Source: Armatimonadota bacterium (GTDB taxonomy: Bacteria; Armatimonadota; Hebobacteria; GCA-020354555; CP070648). From it: a stretch of 39,599 nucleotides of DNA. Of the stretch, positions 25,401-33,435 are shown one piece after another. Position 1 is the first letter of the stretch; every line of letters begins with the position of its first letter. The notes under the pieces are model-generated. The model was not told the DNA's origin and ran no database searches. It saw only the letters and a program-made list of their open reading frames with translations. The position numbers and the translations under genes were made by a program. Location of the stretch: NCBI GenBank assembly GCA_020354555.1, contig CP070648.1, positions 3,473,519 through 3,513,117 of the forward strand, given 5' to 3'.

Positions 25401-26247
25401 GGAGGAGCGCATGCGGCAGATGAGCCAACTCGCCGCCGTCGGTCACCTCGCCGCCAACGTCGCGCATGAGATTCGCAACCCGTTGAGCGCGATCAAGACC
25501 GCGGCTCAGTTTCTCAGCACCGAGTACCAGACTGAGGGACTGATCGCCCAATTCTCGGGCATCATCAACGAGGAATGCGATCGCCTGAGCAAGGTTGCGA
25601 CCGACTTCCTGACCTACGCGCGCCCAAACGAACCGAGCCTGGAGCGCACCGCCGTGATCGAGATTATCGAGAGCGCGGTTGCTGCCACCGCACGGGAGAT
25701 GACCGAGCGCAACATCCGGGTTGACGTGCGCGGCGCGAAGAGGGTGCCCAGGATCTCGGCGGATCCGGAGGCGATGCGGCAAGTATTCGTCAACTTGCTG
25801 ACGAATGCCGCCCAGGCGATCGGCAGCGACGGAGAGGTGAGGATCGCGCTCCGGGCGCGCAGCGCGGCGCACGACGGCCGCGCGGTGGAGGTTACCATCA
25901 GCGACACCGGGCCGGGCATCCCCGAGGAGGCCCTGGAGCGCGTGTGGACCCCGTTCTTCAGCACCAGGACCAAAGGCACAGGCCTCGGCCTTTCGATAGT
26001 ACGCAAGACGATTGAAGCACACGGCGGCCAGATATGGGCGGAACAACCGCGTGACGGGGGCGCGTGTTTCCGCATGCGGCTGCCGGTGCGGCGCCGCAAG
26101 CGCGCGCAGGCGGCTGCCGCGGCCGCCGTCGCCGGCGCCGACCAAACCCCACAGTGGCAACAACTTGACCTATTCGCTGACGAGACTCCGCGGCCCGCGG
26201 GCGATGGCAACGAGCGGACGAGCGATAGTCCAGGAGAGCAGAGATGA
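22492..26247 (+). CDS. Soluble multi-GAF/PAS sensor histidine kinase
   Basis: A 1251-residue cytoplasmic kinase without membrane segments, partner of the sigma-54 activator whose start overlaps its stop. Domains: a degenerate GAF-like region about 45-175, GAF domains at about 200-345, 351-505, 512-665 and 681-835, a PAS domain about 840-960 (VIGLDRAGRVVIWSPAAREILG), HisKA with H992 in VAHEIRNPLSAIKTA, and HATPase_c with NLLTNAAQAIG, DTGPGIP and GTGLGLSIV. A 45-residue alanine/proline-rich tail follows. GAF domains bind small ligands or cyclic nucleotides; the ligands here are unknown. In XrtA loci the equivalent kinase (PrsK) is membrane-bound, so this differs. Translation may begin at ATG 22498, which has AGGGA five bases upstream, rather than 22492. 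Confidence 0.9.
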   Translation: MTMSGTDSGYRTTARTGRAERSRPRPGVSSRRRAPTRLADFDAALEGGNPASALARASEALSRELACAVVITSRDESGEVTARAQARPAGCRYAPPTAFLRDAADRLARRARALSLNGAARLAEGQSYLGLPAPLRIAADHAIHLFSESPFSRSQREIARQAAERLGAKLAQLSACGDEGEPAARTFVPQAPAETGQVAIEQLLSDAMRAAAETLTADTCSLMVLDEANGTLVLDAAYGLRDGVVRGQRRPAGEGIASYVMSLGEPVILDDPLKDPRLRGLAVERRPDISCSICVPITPHEGFRGMVSFNRTGSAEPFTQDDLRLATTVASQLGPCFANARRYQQAAERLDELAVISRVAESVTPTMDVERVAGLLADGIAQAAGIERCRLYLGQGEQMKLAAACGYAEGSAPALQTPADEAVVQAAAEARPVVVHGDRASSGDESHRHTPVGAFAALPLICRGRALGVFCADCGSDESLRRINIELIENLLGRAAIALHNATTHQRLREDLDDLYRLYDSVQRINTSFEPEDILNQTAHEVKLLTGCRRVGFASLAPESDSLGGRSASLVTLPLAADDGAMGEARAMSAPMLLDGDTRMVSSGAADLAAAVRELTGEGRALVMPLTHELGSLGLLVGWSFAREPRAREVSLAAGLCAHGAALLRKAMDYRAAINARSLELSALYQLCEEISAATSFESALRSVLEIAHSMVPYDEGLVFIWSEESGRLELAASRGVDFEAINAQAPQAQPGNMYQWVYAEGKAFISTDIGQVGGDSSSAGPLLRSSMAVPLVIGNETIGVLAIHNARSRAYTEGHVKVLSIVASQAAAIYRALQSLGRLSRYTDNILESMVAGVIGLDRAGRVVIWSPAAREILGISASHAAGTDFSALAHQIGREHGGPAGRSVESLALMARRLLVHGEPVPEQELRLERNGAPPRVLIANCTPLRGADGELTGAVLLIEDVTERKRMEERMRQMSQLAAVGHLAANVAHEIRNPLSAIKTAAQFLSTEYQTEGLIAQFSGIINEECDRLSKVATDFLTYARPNEPSLERTAVIEIIESAVAATAREMTERNIRVDVRGAKRVPRISADPEAMRQVFVNLLTNAAQAIGSDGEVRIALRARSAAHDGRAVEVTISDTGPGIPEEALERVWTPFFSTRTKGTGLGLSIVRKTIEAHGGQIWAEQPRDGGACFRMRLPVRRRKRAQAAAAAAVAGADQTPQWQQLDLFADETPRPAGDGNERTSDSPGEQR

Positions 26248-27725
26248 AGGAACTAGCGCGTATCCTCGTGGTTGACGACGAGCCGAATATCTGCCAGGTG
26301 CTGTCAGCGGTCCTGCGCAAGGAGGGGTATGAAGTCGAGGTCAGTCGGGATGGCGAAGAGGCGCTGACGCTGCTGGAGAAGACCCCGGTTGATTTGCTGA
26401 TAACCGATGTCATTATGAATAACGTGAGCGGGGTGGAGCTTCTGCAGCGGGTACAGGCGGCGAGCCCGCAGACGCCGGTGGTGATGATGACGGCGTACGG
26501 CACGATCAAGAGTGCGGTGGATGCGATCAAGCTCGGCGCGTTCGACTACCTGGCCAAGCCGTTCGACATGGACCAGATGAAGTCGGTCGTGCGCAAGGCG
26601 CTGATGCAGCGCAGGGAGATGCGCGCTCGCGAGCCGCTACGTCTGGGGAACGCCGTCGCGGACGATGAGGGAGCGTTGGGCAATATCGTCGGGCGCGGCG
26701 AATGGCTTTCGCGCGTGCGCCACATGATAACCAAAGTGGCGCGCAGCCGCGCCAACGTGTTGCTGCGCGGCGAGAGCGGCACCGGCAAGGAACTGGTCGC
26801 CCGCGCCATACATGCGAACAGCAGTCGCGCCGATCGCCCATTCGTGCCCGTGGCCTGCGCGGCGCTCAGCTCGGACCTGCTTGAGAGCGAGTTGTTCGGC
26901 CACGAGAAGGGGGCGTTCACGGGCGCCATCGCGCAGAAGCCCGGGCGCTTCGAGCTTGCCGACGGGGGCACCCTCTTTCTCGACGAAATCGGCGACATCA
27001 GCATGAATCTGCAGCTCAAGCTGCTCCGCGCTATCCAGGAACGGGAATTCGAGCGCGTCGGCGGCACCAGAACGGTGCACGTCGATGTGCGCCTGATCGC
27101 CGCCACCAACCGCGACCTCGAGGCGGCCGTCAACTCCGGCGCGTTCCGCGAGGATCTGTATTATCGGCTTCAGGTGGTCGAGATTCACCTCCCGCCGCTG
27201 CGCGATCGCAACGAGGACGTGCCCGACCTGGTGCGCCATTTCCTGGACATCTATAACCACGAGAACGACAAGCGACTCACCGAGGTGCCGGAGGCCGTAG
27301 TCGAGATTCTTCAGGAGTACTCGTGGCCCGGCAATGTGCGTGAGTTGGAGAACGCCATCGAGCACGCGTGTGTGCTCGCCGATGACGAGATGCGGGAACT
27401 CACCCTCGAGCTGATGCCGCCGACGATCGTGAGGCGGAACGGCAAGCAGCCCGGCATCGCAGGCAAGGGCATCGCGGCTGAGCTGCACCACGCCCCGCAA
27501 GAGCGAGCGCAGGAGATGCTCTCTGCAGCGCTGGCCGCCCAAGGCGGCGATATCGGCGCAGCTGCAAAGGCGCTCGACCTGACCGAACGTGCGATGTCCT
27601 ACTACCTGGCGAAGCACGCGGTGGGCACGAAGGGGGGGCGACGCGGGCGCACGGGCAAGCGCCAACCCACGCGCCGTCGAGCGGCAGCTCAGCGGCCGGG
27701 CAAAATTAGCGCATCTGCCAAGTAA
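26244..27725 (+). CDS. NtrC-family sigma-54-dependent response regulator
   Basis: A 493-residue enhancer-binding activator. The receiver domain (1-120) has acidic D11/D12, phospho-acceptor D55 (LLITDVIM), T83 and K105. The AAA+ domain (about 145-385) has Walker A GESGTGKE (176-183), the sigma-54-contacting GAFTGA loop (223-228) and Walker B GGTLFLDEIGD (241-251). A Fis-type helix-turn-helix lies near 430-465 (DIGAAAKALDLTERAMSYY), followed by a basic Arg/Lys-rich tail. Phosphorylation by the upstream kinase should trigger oligomerisation and open-complex formation at -24/-12 promoters. The two perfect ones in this window are immediate candidates. It resembles PrsR of exosortase loci in type and context. 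ATG 26244 overlaps the kinase stop. Confidence 0.94.
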   Translation: MKELARILVVDDEPNICQVLSAVLRKEGYEVEVSRDGEEALTLLEKTPVDLLITDVIMNNVSGVELLQRVQAASPQTPVVMMTAYGTIKSAVDAIKLGAFDYLAKPFDMDQMKSVVRKALMQRREMRAREPLRLGNAVADDEGALGNIVGRGEWLSRVRHMITKVARSRANVLLRGESGTGKELVARAIHANSSRADRPFVPVACAALSSDLLESELFGHEKGAFTGAIAQKPGRFELADGGTLFLDEIGDISMNLQLKLLRAIQEREFERVGGTRTVHVDVRLIAATNRDLEAAVNSGAFREDLYYRLQVVEIHLPPLRDRNEDVPDLVRHFLDIYNHENDKRLTEVPEAVVEILQEYSWPGNVRELENAIEHACVLADDEMRELTLELMPPTIVRRNGKQPGIAGKGIAAELHHAPQERAQEMLSAALAAQGGDIGAAAKALDLTERAMSYYLAKHAVGTKGGRRGRTGKRQPTRRRAAAQRPGKISASAK

Positions 27726-27738
27726 GAGCACTGGATCT

Positions 27739-27754
27739 TGGCACGATTCTTGCA
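27739..27754 (+). promoter_or_regulatory. Sigma-54 (-24/-12) promoter of the receiver-PilZ gene
   Basis: TGGCAC-N5-TTGCA is a full consensus match, with G as the base after TGGCAC. It lies 13 bases after the activator's stop. Transcription should begin near 27766, so the ATG at 27758 cannot be used from this promoter and the pair of ATGs at 27797/27800 becomes the likely start. Confidence 0.85.
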
Positions 27755-27796
27755 GGTATGACAGTCTGGTACCAGCTGGATTACTGGAATTGTGCC

Positions 27797-28873
27797 ATGA
27801 TGAAGACGCCGCGCCGGGTTCTGGTTGCGGATTCTGACTACGCGTTTGCGCGACGCCTGCGGATTGAGTTGGAGGCGCGAGGACACGCCGTCGAGATCGT
27901 GAGTGACGGCGCGAGCGCCGTCAACGTCGTCAAGGCGCGCCCGTTCGATGGCGCGGTGGTGGACACGGATCTCGCCGGGGCGGACGCCATTGAGGTGCTG
28001 CACGCGCTGAGCGACCTCGACCGCGCGCTGCCCGTCGTCATGACGGGCAGGCGCAACCGGCCGGAGGTCGAGCGCCAGGCCAGAGAAGCGGGGGCGCTCG
28101 GATACGTTGCGAAGCCATGCCCGGCGGTGCGAATCATTGACGTCCTGCTGGGCGGGCCCGACCACGACGGCGAAGTCAGGCCGCGCAAGCGGCCGCCGCT
28201 CGCCCTGGCGTCGCTGGAGCCGGGGCAGGTGTTGGTGATCGAATGCCCGGGGGGGCAGGTGCAGGGGAGGCTGTCAAGTAGGGTGATGGTCAAACACCCG
28301 ACGTCGCTGGCAGCGACCGTGCCCTGCCGCGAGGGCAGGGACGTGACACTGCCGTTCGGCACGCGGGTGACGGTGGGCTTTCCGATGCCCGATGGATGGT
28401 ATCAATTTGAGACGTACGTGATGGGGGCGACCAGCTACCGAGGACACGAAGCCGTTCTCCTGGCGCAGCCCAAACTGGTGAGCCGCGTCCAGCGGCGGCG
28501 GTATGCCCGCGCGCGCGCGACGTTCAATGTCGAACTGGAGAAGCAGCGGCAAGTCGTTGCGGGCAAGGGGCAGGACGCGTGTGAAGGCGGCATACGAGTG
28601 CTGACGGAAGGCGCCTTGCAGGTGGGCTCCCACGTCTTGTGTCATATCCACCAAGGAGCCGAGCAGGGACCGATTGTCCTCCCGGGGACGGTCGTGTGGA
28701 CTGAGGAGTTGAGAGATAACGGACACCGGTATCGGACCGGCATCCGGTTCGCGGCGCCGGCTCGGGCGCAGCGCGACCGACTGCGGGAATGGGTCGAGCG
28801 ATTGAGCCGGAGCGAGGATCACGGCACCGGCGCAAACGGGAGGTTCGATCTCTCCTCGCCTCTATCGAGCTGA
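27797..28873 (+). CDS. Receiver-PilZ protein, probable c-di-GMP-binding effector
   Basis: A protein of 358 residues. Residues 5-115 are a receiver domain with RRVLVADSD, D56 in AVVDTDLAG as phospho-acceptor, T83 and K106. Residues about 140-225 form a YcgR-like PilZN-type beta domain (GQVLVIECPG, FETYVMGATSYRGHEAVLL). Residues about 230-350 form a PilZ domain with the QRRRYAR motif (R234 and R238) and DACEGG at 260-265, in which Cys replaces the usual Ser of DxSxxG. PilZ domains bind c-di-GMP and often control exopolysaccharide machinery or motility. The start is set at the tandem ATGs 27797/27800 because the sigma-54 promoter makes the upstream ATG at 27758 unusable. There is no DNA-binding domain, so output is by protein contact. 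Confidence 0.85.
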   Translation: MMKTPRRVLVADSDYAFARRLRIELEARGHAVEIVSDGASAVNVVKARPFDGAVVDTDLAGADAIEVLHALSDLDRALPVVMTGRRNRPEVERQAREAGALGYVAKPCPAVRIIDVLLGGPDHDGEVRPRKRPPLALASLEPGQVLVIECPGGQVQGRLSSRVMVKHPTSLAATVPCREGRDVTLPFGTRVTVGFPMPDGWYQFETYVMGATSYRGHEAVLLAQPKLVSRVQRRRYARARATFNVELEKQRQVVAGKGQDACEGGIRVLTEGALQVGSHVLCHIHQGAEQGPIVLPGTVVWTEELRDNGHRYRTGIRFAAPARAQRDRLREWVERLSRSEDHGTGANGRFDLSSPLSS

Positions 28874-28903
28874 TCGGCGCAGGTCCGCGTTTCGGTAACG
28901 CAG

Positions 28904-30337
28904 ATGAGATACGAGCAGCGAGGAAGGCAAGTCACGCGTCAGAAGATGGGCGCCAAGCTCATCGCGGCCGGACGCATTCTCGAGATGTCCTCGATGGAGC
29001 TTCTCGATCGCATTGATCAGGAGCTCGCGGCGAACCCGGCACTGGAGCTGTCGGAGGACAGTGTGTGCCCGGTGTGCCGCTGCTCCCTGCGGGGCGGCGT
29101 GTGCCTCAACTGCGGCCTCGGCCGCACCGACCGTCCGACCGCAGAGGCCATGGTGCGGTACCTGTCGGAGCCACCGCTGCCGCGACAGCGCCCGGAGGCC
29201 GCCGAGGAGGAACCCGAAGACCCCTACCTGCGCGCCGAAAGCCCGGTCACGCTCCAGGAGCACCTGCGCATGCAAGTGCGCGCGGCGATGCCGGCCGAGG
29301 ACTACGGTGTCGCCGATTATCTGGTCGCCAATATCAACGATCGCGGTCTGCTCGATTGCGATGCGGCGGAGGCGGCCCGCGATGTGGACGTCCCGCTGGA
29401 GCGCGTCAACAGCGTGCTTGCGACCATCCAGGGGTTCGAGCCTGCGGGCGTCGGCGCGCGTACTCCGCAGGAAGCGCTGCTGATACAGCTTCGTCAACTG
29501 CAGGAGGAAGACGGCAAGAACGACGGGTGTGCGGAGCGTCTCATCCGCGAGCACTGGCACGAGCTGGCGGCCCATGCCTACAGCAAGCTCGCCCGCTCGC
29601 TGAAAGTCGGCCTCGGCGATATCGAGGCGGCGGTGGAGTTCATCCGCTCCAACCTCGACCCCTATCCCGGCAGGCAGTTCCGCGTCTTCTGGCAGCACCA
29701 GCTCAAGAACCCCGAGGCGCTGCAGCGTGCTGATGTGATCATCAGCCGCAAGGTGGACGAGTACGTCGTGGAGATCGTCGAGTCGTCGGACTTCGTCCTG
29801 CGCATCAGCGAATCGTTCCGCGAACTCCAGCGGTACGTCGCGCGACGCCGACGGGGATGGATGTCATCTGACTGGAAGAGCGCCGTTGACAACCTCAAGC
29901 GCGCCGACTGGTTCATCCAGAGCATCAAGATGCGCAGGCGCACGCTGCAAGCGATCACCGAGGCCTTAGTGGAAAAGCAACGCGCCTTCCTCGACACGGG
30001 GCAGGAGGAGAAGCTGCAACCGCTGACTCAGGCGAAGCTGGCGAGCATCGTCAACAAACACGAGTCAACGGTTAGCCGAGCGGTGTCCGACAAGTTCGTC
30101 CTCTTGCCGCCGCCCGCCAATCGGATCGTGGGCTTCGACTACTTCTTCACCCCCTCCCTCAGCGTCAAGAGCGTGATCAGCCAACTGGTTCAGCGCGAGA
30201 GTCCCTATCGCCCGCTGACCGATCGCCAGATCTGCCAAATCCTCGCGACGCGCGGGTTCAAGGTCGCGCGGCGCACCGTCGCCAAGTACCGCCTGGCGCT
30301 GAACATCCCCTCCTCGGAGCAGCGCGGGCGGCGGTAA
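28904..30337 (+). CDS. rpoN: RNA polymerase sigma-54 factor (RpoN) with zinc-ribbon insert
   Basis: A 477-residue alternative sigma factor that recognises -24/-12 promoters and needs an AAA+ activator. Region I (1-50) keeps the leucine/methionine pattern and ends in the typical ELAANPALEL, but has few glutamines. Residues 55-70 hold CPVC (C55, C58) and CLNC (C67, C70), a zinc-ribbon-like knuckle where region II is usually just acidic and variable. The core-binding region follows (LQEHLRMQV, DRGLLD, GFEPAGVGAR), then the DNA-binding part with HESTVSRAVSDKF and the RpoN box ARRTVAKYR at 455-463, whose usual final Glu is Leu. It starts 30 bases after the receiver-PilZ gene, so both may share the sigma-54 promoter, which would create positive feedback. 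Confidence 0.93.
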   Translation: MRYEQRGRQVTRQKMGAKLIAAGRILEMSSMELLDRIDQELAANPALELSEDSVCPVCRCSLRGGVCLNCGLGRTDRPTAEAMVRYLSEPPLPRQRPEAAEEEPEDPYLRAESPVTLQEHLRMQVRAAMPAEDYGVADYLVANINDRGLLDCDAAEAARDVDVPLERVNSVLATIQGFEPAGVGARTPQEALLIQLRQLQEEDGKNDGCAERLIREHWHELAAHAYSKLARSLKVGLGDIEAAVEFIRSNLDPYPGRQFRVFWQHQLKNPEALQRADVIISRKVDEYVVEIVESSDFVLRISESFRELQRYVARRRRGWMSSDWKSAVDNLKRADWFIQSIKMRRRTLQAITEALVEKQRAFLDTGQEEKLQPLTQAKLASIVNKHESTVSRAVSDKFVLLPPPANRIVGFDYFFTPSLSVKSVISQLVQRESPYRPLTDRQICQILATRGFKVARRTVAKYRLALNIPSSEQRGRR

Positions 30338-30384
30338 CGCTCCTGAGGGCGTCCACCGTCTGGCGCAACCGCGCCCACCGTCTG

Positions 30385-32391
30385 CTACTTGACCGCCGTG
30401 CGATAGCGGCAGGCCAGTCCTCCGTGCGTAGTGTAGGCAAGCCCTATCTCCGGCGGCACGACGGCCTCCGGCGGCAGCATCATGCGCGCCGCGCCGTGCG
30501 GCGCGATGTCGCCCAACAGCACGGGCGACTCGCCGGGCGCCAGCGTCACTGTCACATCGCGAAGCGCGTAGGGGCGGCGGCTGCGGAGTTCAATCCTCTC
30601 CCCTACAGCGATCGCGTCCACGTCGCTGTATAGCGCCTTGATGCCAGCGCAGAAATCATCGTGCACCTCGTCCGGGCCCGCGCGGAAGCCAGGGTGTCGG
30701 TCAACGTAGTCCTCCAAGCCGGAGTAGTAGTACGCCCCTGCCCAGCCCAAGCGCAGCACGCCCTCGCGCCACGTGACGGCTAGGTGGGAGAGCGTGCCAT
30801 CGTAGTCCGTTTCGCTGGTGAACATTCCCCACTCGGTCAGCATCGCCGGCTTGGGCGAGGCGAAGCCAACATGATGCGCGTAATCATCCGGCTCCACGCC
30901 GTAGAGGTTCCACGCCACGACGTCCTGGCCCGCGACCATGTCCTGTCCGCCCAGATTCGAGTAGACGCACGGCCGCCCTACCGGGTCGAGCCGATGCAGC
31001 GCGGCTCGCCGGGCGTCGAGGAAGCCCGCGAATGCGGCGCGCTGTTCATCGCTGTACGTGACCTCGTTCGCCGTATTCCAGAACAGGACATTCGGATAGT
31101 CGCGCGCGGCGAGGGCCATGATTTCCGCATCAGCGATCCAGGCGGGGTGGTCGGGCGGAAAGCCGTCGGCGGTCATTTCGGCCACGCTGGAGCAGCTTGG
31201 CCCGAACACGCCGAAGTTGACCGTGATGCCGTACCTGGTGGCGCGCTCAATGACCTGCGGCGGATACTGGAACCCGCGGATGGAATTGACGCCCAATGAC
31301 TGCATCAGGGCCAAATCACGCTCGGCAAGCGCCCAGTCCACAATCCCGCCGTCCCGCCAGTAGTGGCCCGGGAATCCGTTCGCGCCCTTGATGAGAAACG
31401 GCTCGCCGTTGACGCAGAGCTGCCGTCCTCGGGCCTCGATGACGGTGCCGACTAAGGTCATCCCGCACTGATCCCGGCCCCCCGCACCGTCGGCAACGAG
31501 CGTGACTTCCGCCTCGTAGCGCTCGAACCGGGGCGCAGTCGCCCACTGGAAGCTGATCTCCGATGCACCTTCCGGGATCACGACACTCCTGCGCTCGCGC
31601 CAGATGACCCGACCATCGGCCACACGTCGAATGGCGAGCGCGACCTGGCCGCGCCGCGCGCGGCGATCGTTCTCGATGCTCACAGCGAAGCGATGCTCGG
31701 CGAGGCCGTCCGGCGTCACAACCCGCGGGTGCTCGTGGGCAATGTCCGCGATTCGCAGTGCTTGCGGGACGCAGATGAGATAGACAGGGGCGAGGATCCC
31801 CGCGGCGCCTCGGTTCGTCGGATCGGGTGTGCGCGAGAAAATCCAATAGGATGTCGTCGGGTCATTGCAGACGCGCACGGCGAGGACGTTCTTGCCCGGT
31901 CTGACGATCTCGCCCACATCGAAGGCGAGCGGCCAGCGAAATGACCACAGGTGGCGATAGCGGCAGGGCAAGTCGCCGGCCGGGCCCCAGAACGCGCCGA
32001 CCTGGTATCCTGCGAGTTCGTCCGACAGTCCGGGGTTGACGAGCTTGACGCCGTTGAGCCAGACCTCGGCGCGATCGAGAATGTGATCGAACCGAAGGTA
32101 GCGTGGGTGGCTGCCCTTGGGAAACGCGAAGGTCAGGCGGTACCATCCGTAGCCGGTGTGATCCCAGCCCTGACTCGTCCAATCGCCGGGAACGGTGATC
32201 CATGACCATGAGCGGTCGTCGAGATCCGGGCGGGCGAACTCGGGCCTGTCGGCGGTGTTGAATCGCCACCTGCCGTCGAGCGAGACATGGGGACGCGCCG
32301 TCGTCGGGCGAAAGACCGGCGAGTCGGCGCCGGCGGGACTTGTCAAGGCAGCCAGCCCTACCAACGCGCAGGCAACGTGCCGCAGCGACAT
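30385..32391 (-). CDS. Secreted glycoside hydrolase family 2 protein
   Basis: A 668-residue beta-galactosidase/glucuronidase-type retaining glycosidase. Residues 1-22 are a signal peptide (ALVGLAALTSPAGA). The GH2 sugar-binding sandwich follows (SLDGRWRFNTADR, VPGDWTSQGWDHTGYGWYR, AEVWLNGVKL), then an immunoglobulin-like domain (about 215-330) and a TIM barrel from about 340 with FLIKGANGFPGHYW. The acid/base Glu is E443 in FWNTANEV and the nucleophile E520 in MLTEWGMF. ATG 32391 has GGAGGTGG directly upstream. It is convergent with rpoN and divergent from the radical SAM gene. It could process the cluster's glycan or scavenge external ones; the sequence does not decide. Confidence 0.88.
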   Translation of the reverse strand: MSLRHVACALVGLAALTSPAGADSPVFRPTTARPHVSLDGRWRFNTADRPEFARPDLDDRSWSWITVPGDWTSQGWDHTGYGWYRLTFAFPKGSHPRYLRFDHILDRAEVWLNGVKLVNPGLSDELAGYQVGAFWGPAGDLPCRYRHLWSFRWPLAFDVGEIVRPGKNVLAVRVCNDPTTSYWIFSRTPDPTNRGAAGILAPVYLICVPQALRIADIAHEHPRVVTPDGLAEHRFAVSIENDRRARRGQVALAIRRVADGRVIWRERRSVVIPEGASEISFQWATAPRFERYEAEVTLVADGAGGRDQCGMTLVGTVIEARGRQLCVNGEPFLIKGANGFPGHYWRDGGIVDWALAERDLALMQSLGVNSIRGFQYPPQVIERATRYGITVNFGVFGPSCSSVAEMTADGFPPDHPAWIADAEIMALAARDYPNVLFWNTANEVTYSDEQRAAFAGFLDARRAALHRLDPVGRPCVYSNLGGQDMVAGQDVVAWNLYGVEPDDYAHHVGFASPKPAMLTEWGMFTSETDYDGTLSHLAVTWREGVLRLGWAGAYYYSGLEDYVDRHPGFRAGPDEVHDDFCAGIKALYSDVDAIAVGERIELRSRRPYALRDVTVTLAPGESPVLLGDIAPHGAARMMLPPEAVVPPEIGLAYTTHGGLACRYRTAVK

Positions 32392-32484
32392 GATCCACCT
32401 CCCAAGGCGACCCGGCTGTGGATCCACTTCGCCTGGGCGGCCCGCAACCCCTCCGTGGATGAACGCGCGCGAGGCACAGCGGCG

Positions 32485-32513
32485 TTGCGCTCGCGCGGCG
32501 CGCGCGGTATGAT
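32485..32513 (+). promoter_or_regulatory. Probable sigma-70 promoter of the radical SAM gene
   Basis: TTGCGC, 17 bases, TATGAT, with a predicted start near 32520. GGAG at 32520-32523 precedes the GTG start at 32533, so the message would be leaderless or carry a very short leader. The -10 TATGAT overlaps an in-frame ATG (32509), which argues against that ATG as the start. Confidence 0.5.
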
Positions 32514-32532
32514 AGCAGATGGAGCGTGCGCA

Positions 32533-33369
32533 GTGAGCAAGCAGCAACCGATTAGACTTAAAGAGGTGGCGTGCAAGTCAATCCTGAGCAAGTCCGGCCT
32601 ATCGGACTGGACGATCAACTGCTACGCCGGATGCGAGCACGGCTGCCGGTACTGCTATGCGCGGTACATGAAACGGTTCACTCATCACCCGGAACCATGG
32701 GGCACCTTCGTGGACGCGCGCATCAACGCGCCGGAGGTGCTGGAGCGTCAGATCAAGCGGGCGAAACGCGGACGCGTGATTCTAAGTTCCGTGTGCGATG
32801 GCTGGCAGCCGTTGGAGGAGAAGTACGGGCTGAGCAGGGAGTGCGTGCGCATCTTGCTCGAAAACGGCTGGCCGGTGGGGATCCTGACGAAAAGCGCTTT
32901 GGTCAGCCGCGATTTCGATCTGCTCGAATCCGGCGAGGTCGATCTCGGCGTGACCGTTTCCATCCGGGATGAGCGGGTGCGGCGCATTGTCGAACCGGAG
33001 GCGTCGCCGACGGAAGAGCGACTGGAGACCCTGGCTGAGGCGGCGCGGCGCGGCATCGAGATCTGGGCGTTCCTCGGGCCGTTTCTTCCGGGCGTGAACG
33101 ACGACGAGGGCAATCTCGCGTGGCTCATGCGCTGGATGGCCGAGCTTCCGGTGACGCATTTCTACGTTGACCGGCTGAACTTCCGGCCCGGGGTGGCGTC
33201 ATCCGTGCGCCGGATGCTGGAAGAGCATTTCCCTGACCTCGTCGAGGGCTACCGCGAGATCGAGACCGACGAGGAAGCGTCGGACGAGTTCGAGCGTGTG
33301 CTCTACGCACGCGTGCGCAAGATCGCGCGGCAGCACGGCGTCGAGTCGAAGGCGCGCGGCTGCGAGTGA
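32533..33369 (+). CDS. Radical SAM protein, spore-photolyase-like (SPL/Rv2578c) group
   Basis: A 278-residue protein that binds a 4Fe-4S cluster and cleaves S-adenosylmethionine to make a radical. The cluster cysteines are in CEHGCRYCYAR, giving Cx3-4CxxC spacing as in the SPL-like subfamily (usual form NPYxGCxHGCxYCYAR). Further family traits are SSVCDGWQPLEEKYGLSR, GWPVGILTKSALVSRDFDLL, VTVSIRDERVRRIVEP and the late FLGPFLPGVND. Many genomes carry these enzymes as stand-alone genes of unknown substrate. The start is GTG 32533, with GGAG nine bases upstream and a promoter just before it. Nothing around it suggests a link to glycan synthesis. Confidence 0.85.
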   Translation: MSKQQPIRLKEVACKSILSKSGLSDWTINCYAGCEHGCRYCYARYMKRFTHHPEPWGTFVDARINAPEVLERQIKRAKRGRVILSSVCDGWQPLEEKYGLSRECVRILLENGWPVGILTKSALVSRDFDLLESGEVDLGVTVSIRDERVRRIVEPEASPTEERLETLAEAARRGIEIWAFLGPFLPGVNDDEGNLAWLMRWMAELPVTHFYVDRLNFRPGVASSVRRMLEEHFPDLVEGYREIETDEEASDEFERVLYARVRKIARQHGVESKARGCE

Positions 33370-33435
33370 GCATCCCGTATCGCCCGCGACACGCGGCTCC
33401 CACGTCGGCCGAGCCCAACCGGCTCCAGGCCTCCC

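Noticed and set aside
24457-26163. A long - strand open frame opposite the histidine kinase
   Set aside because: No family motifs, and it lies entirely over conserved HisKA/HATPase coding sequence on the other strand.
30337-30384. Hairpin ACGCTC/GGGCGT (30337-30352) and a repeated CCACCGTCTG (30353-30362, 30375-30384) between rpoN and the GH2 gene
   Set aside because: The stem is short with a wobble pair and no T-run; two 10-base copies are too little to call a repeat element. It may still serve as a weak transcription end.
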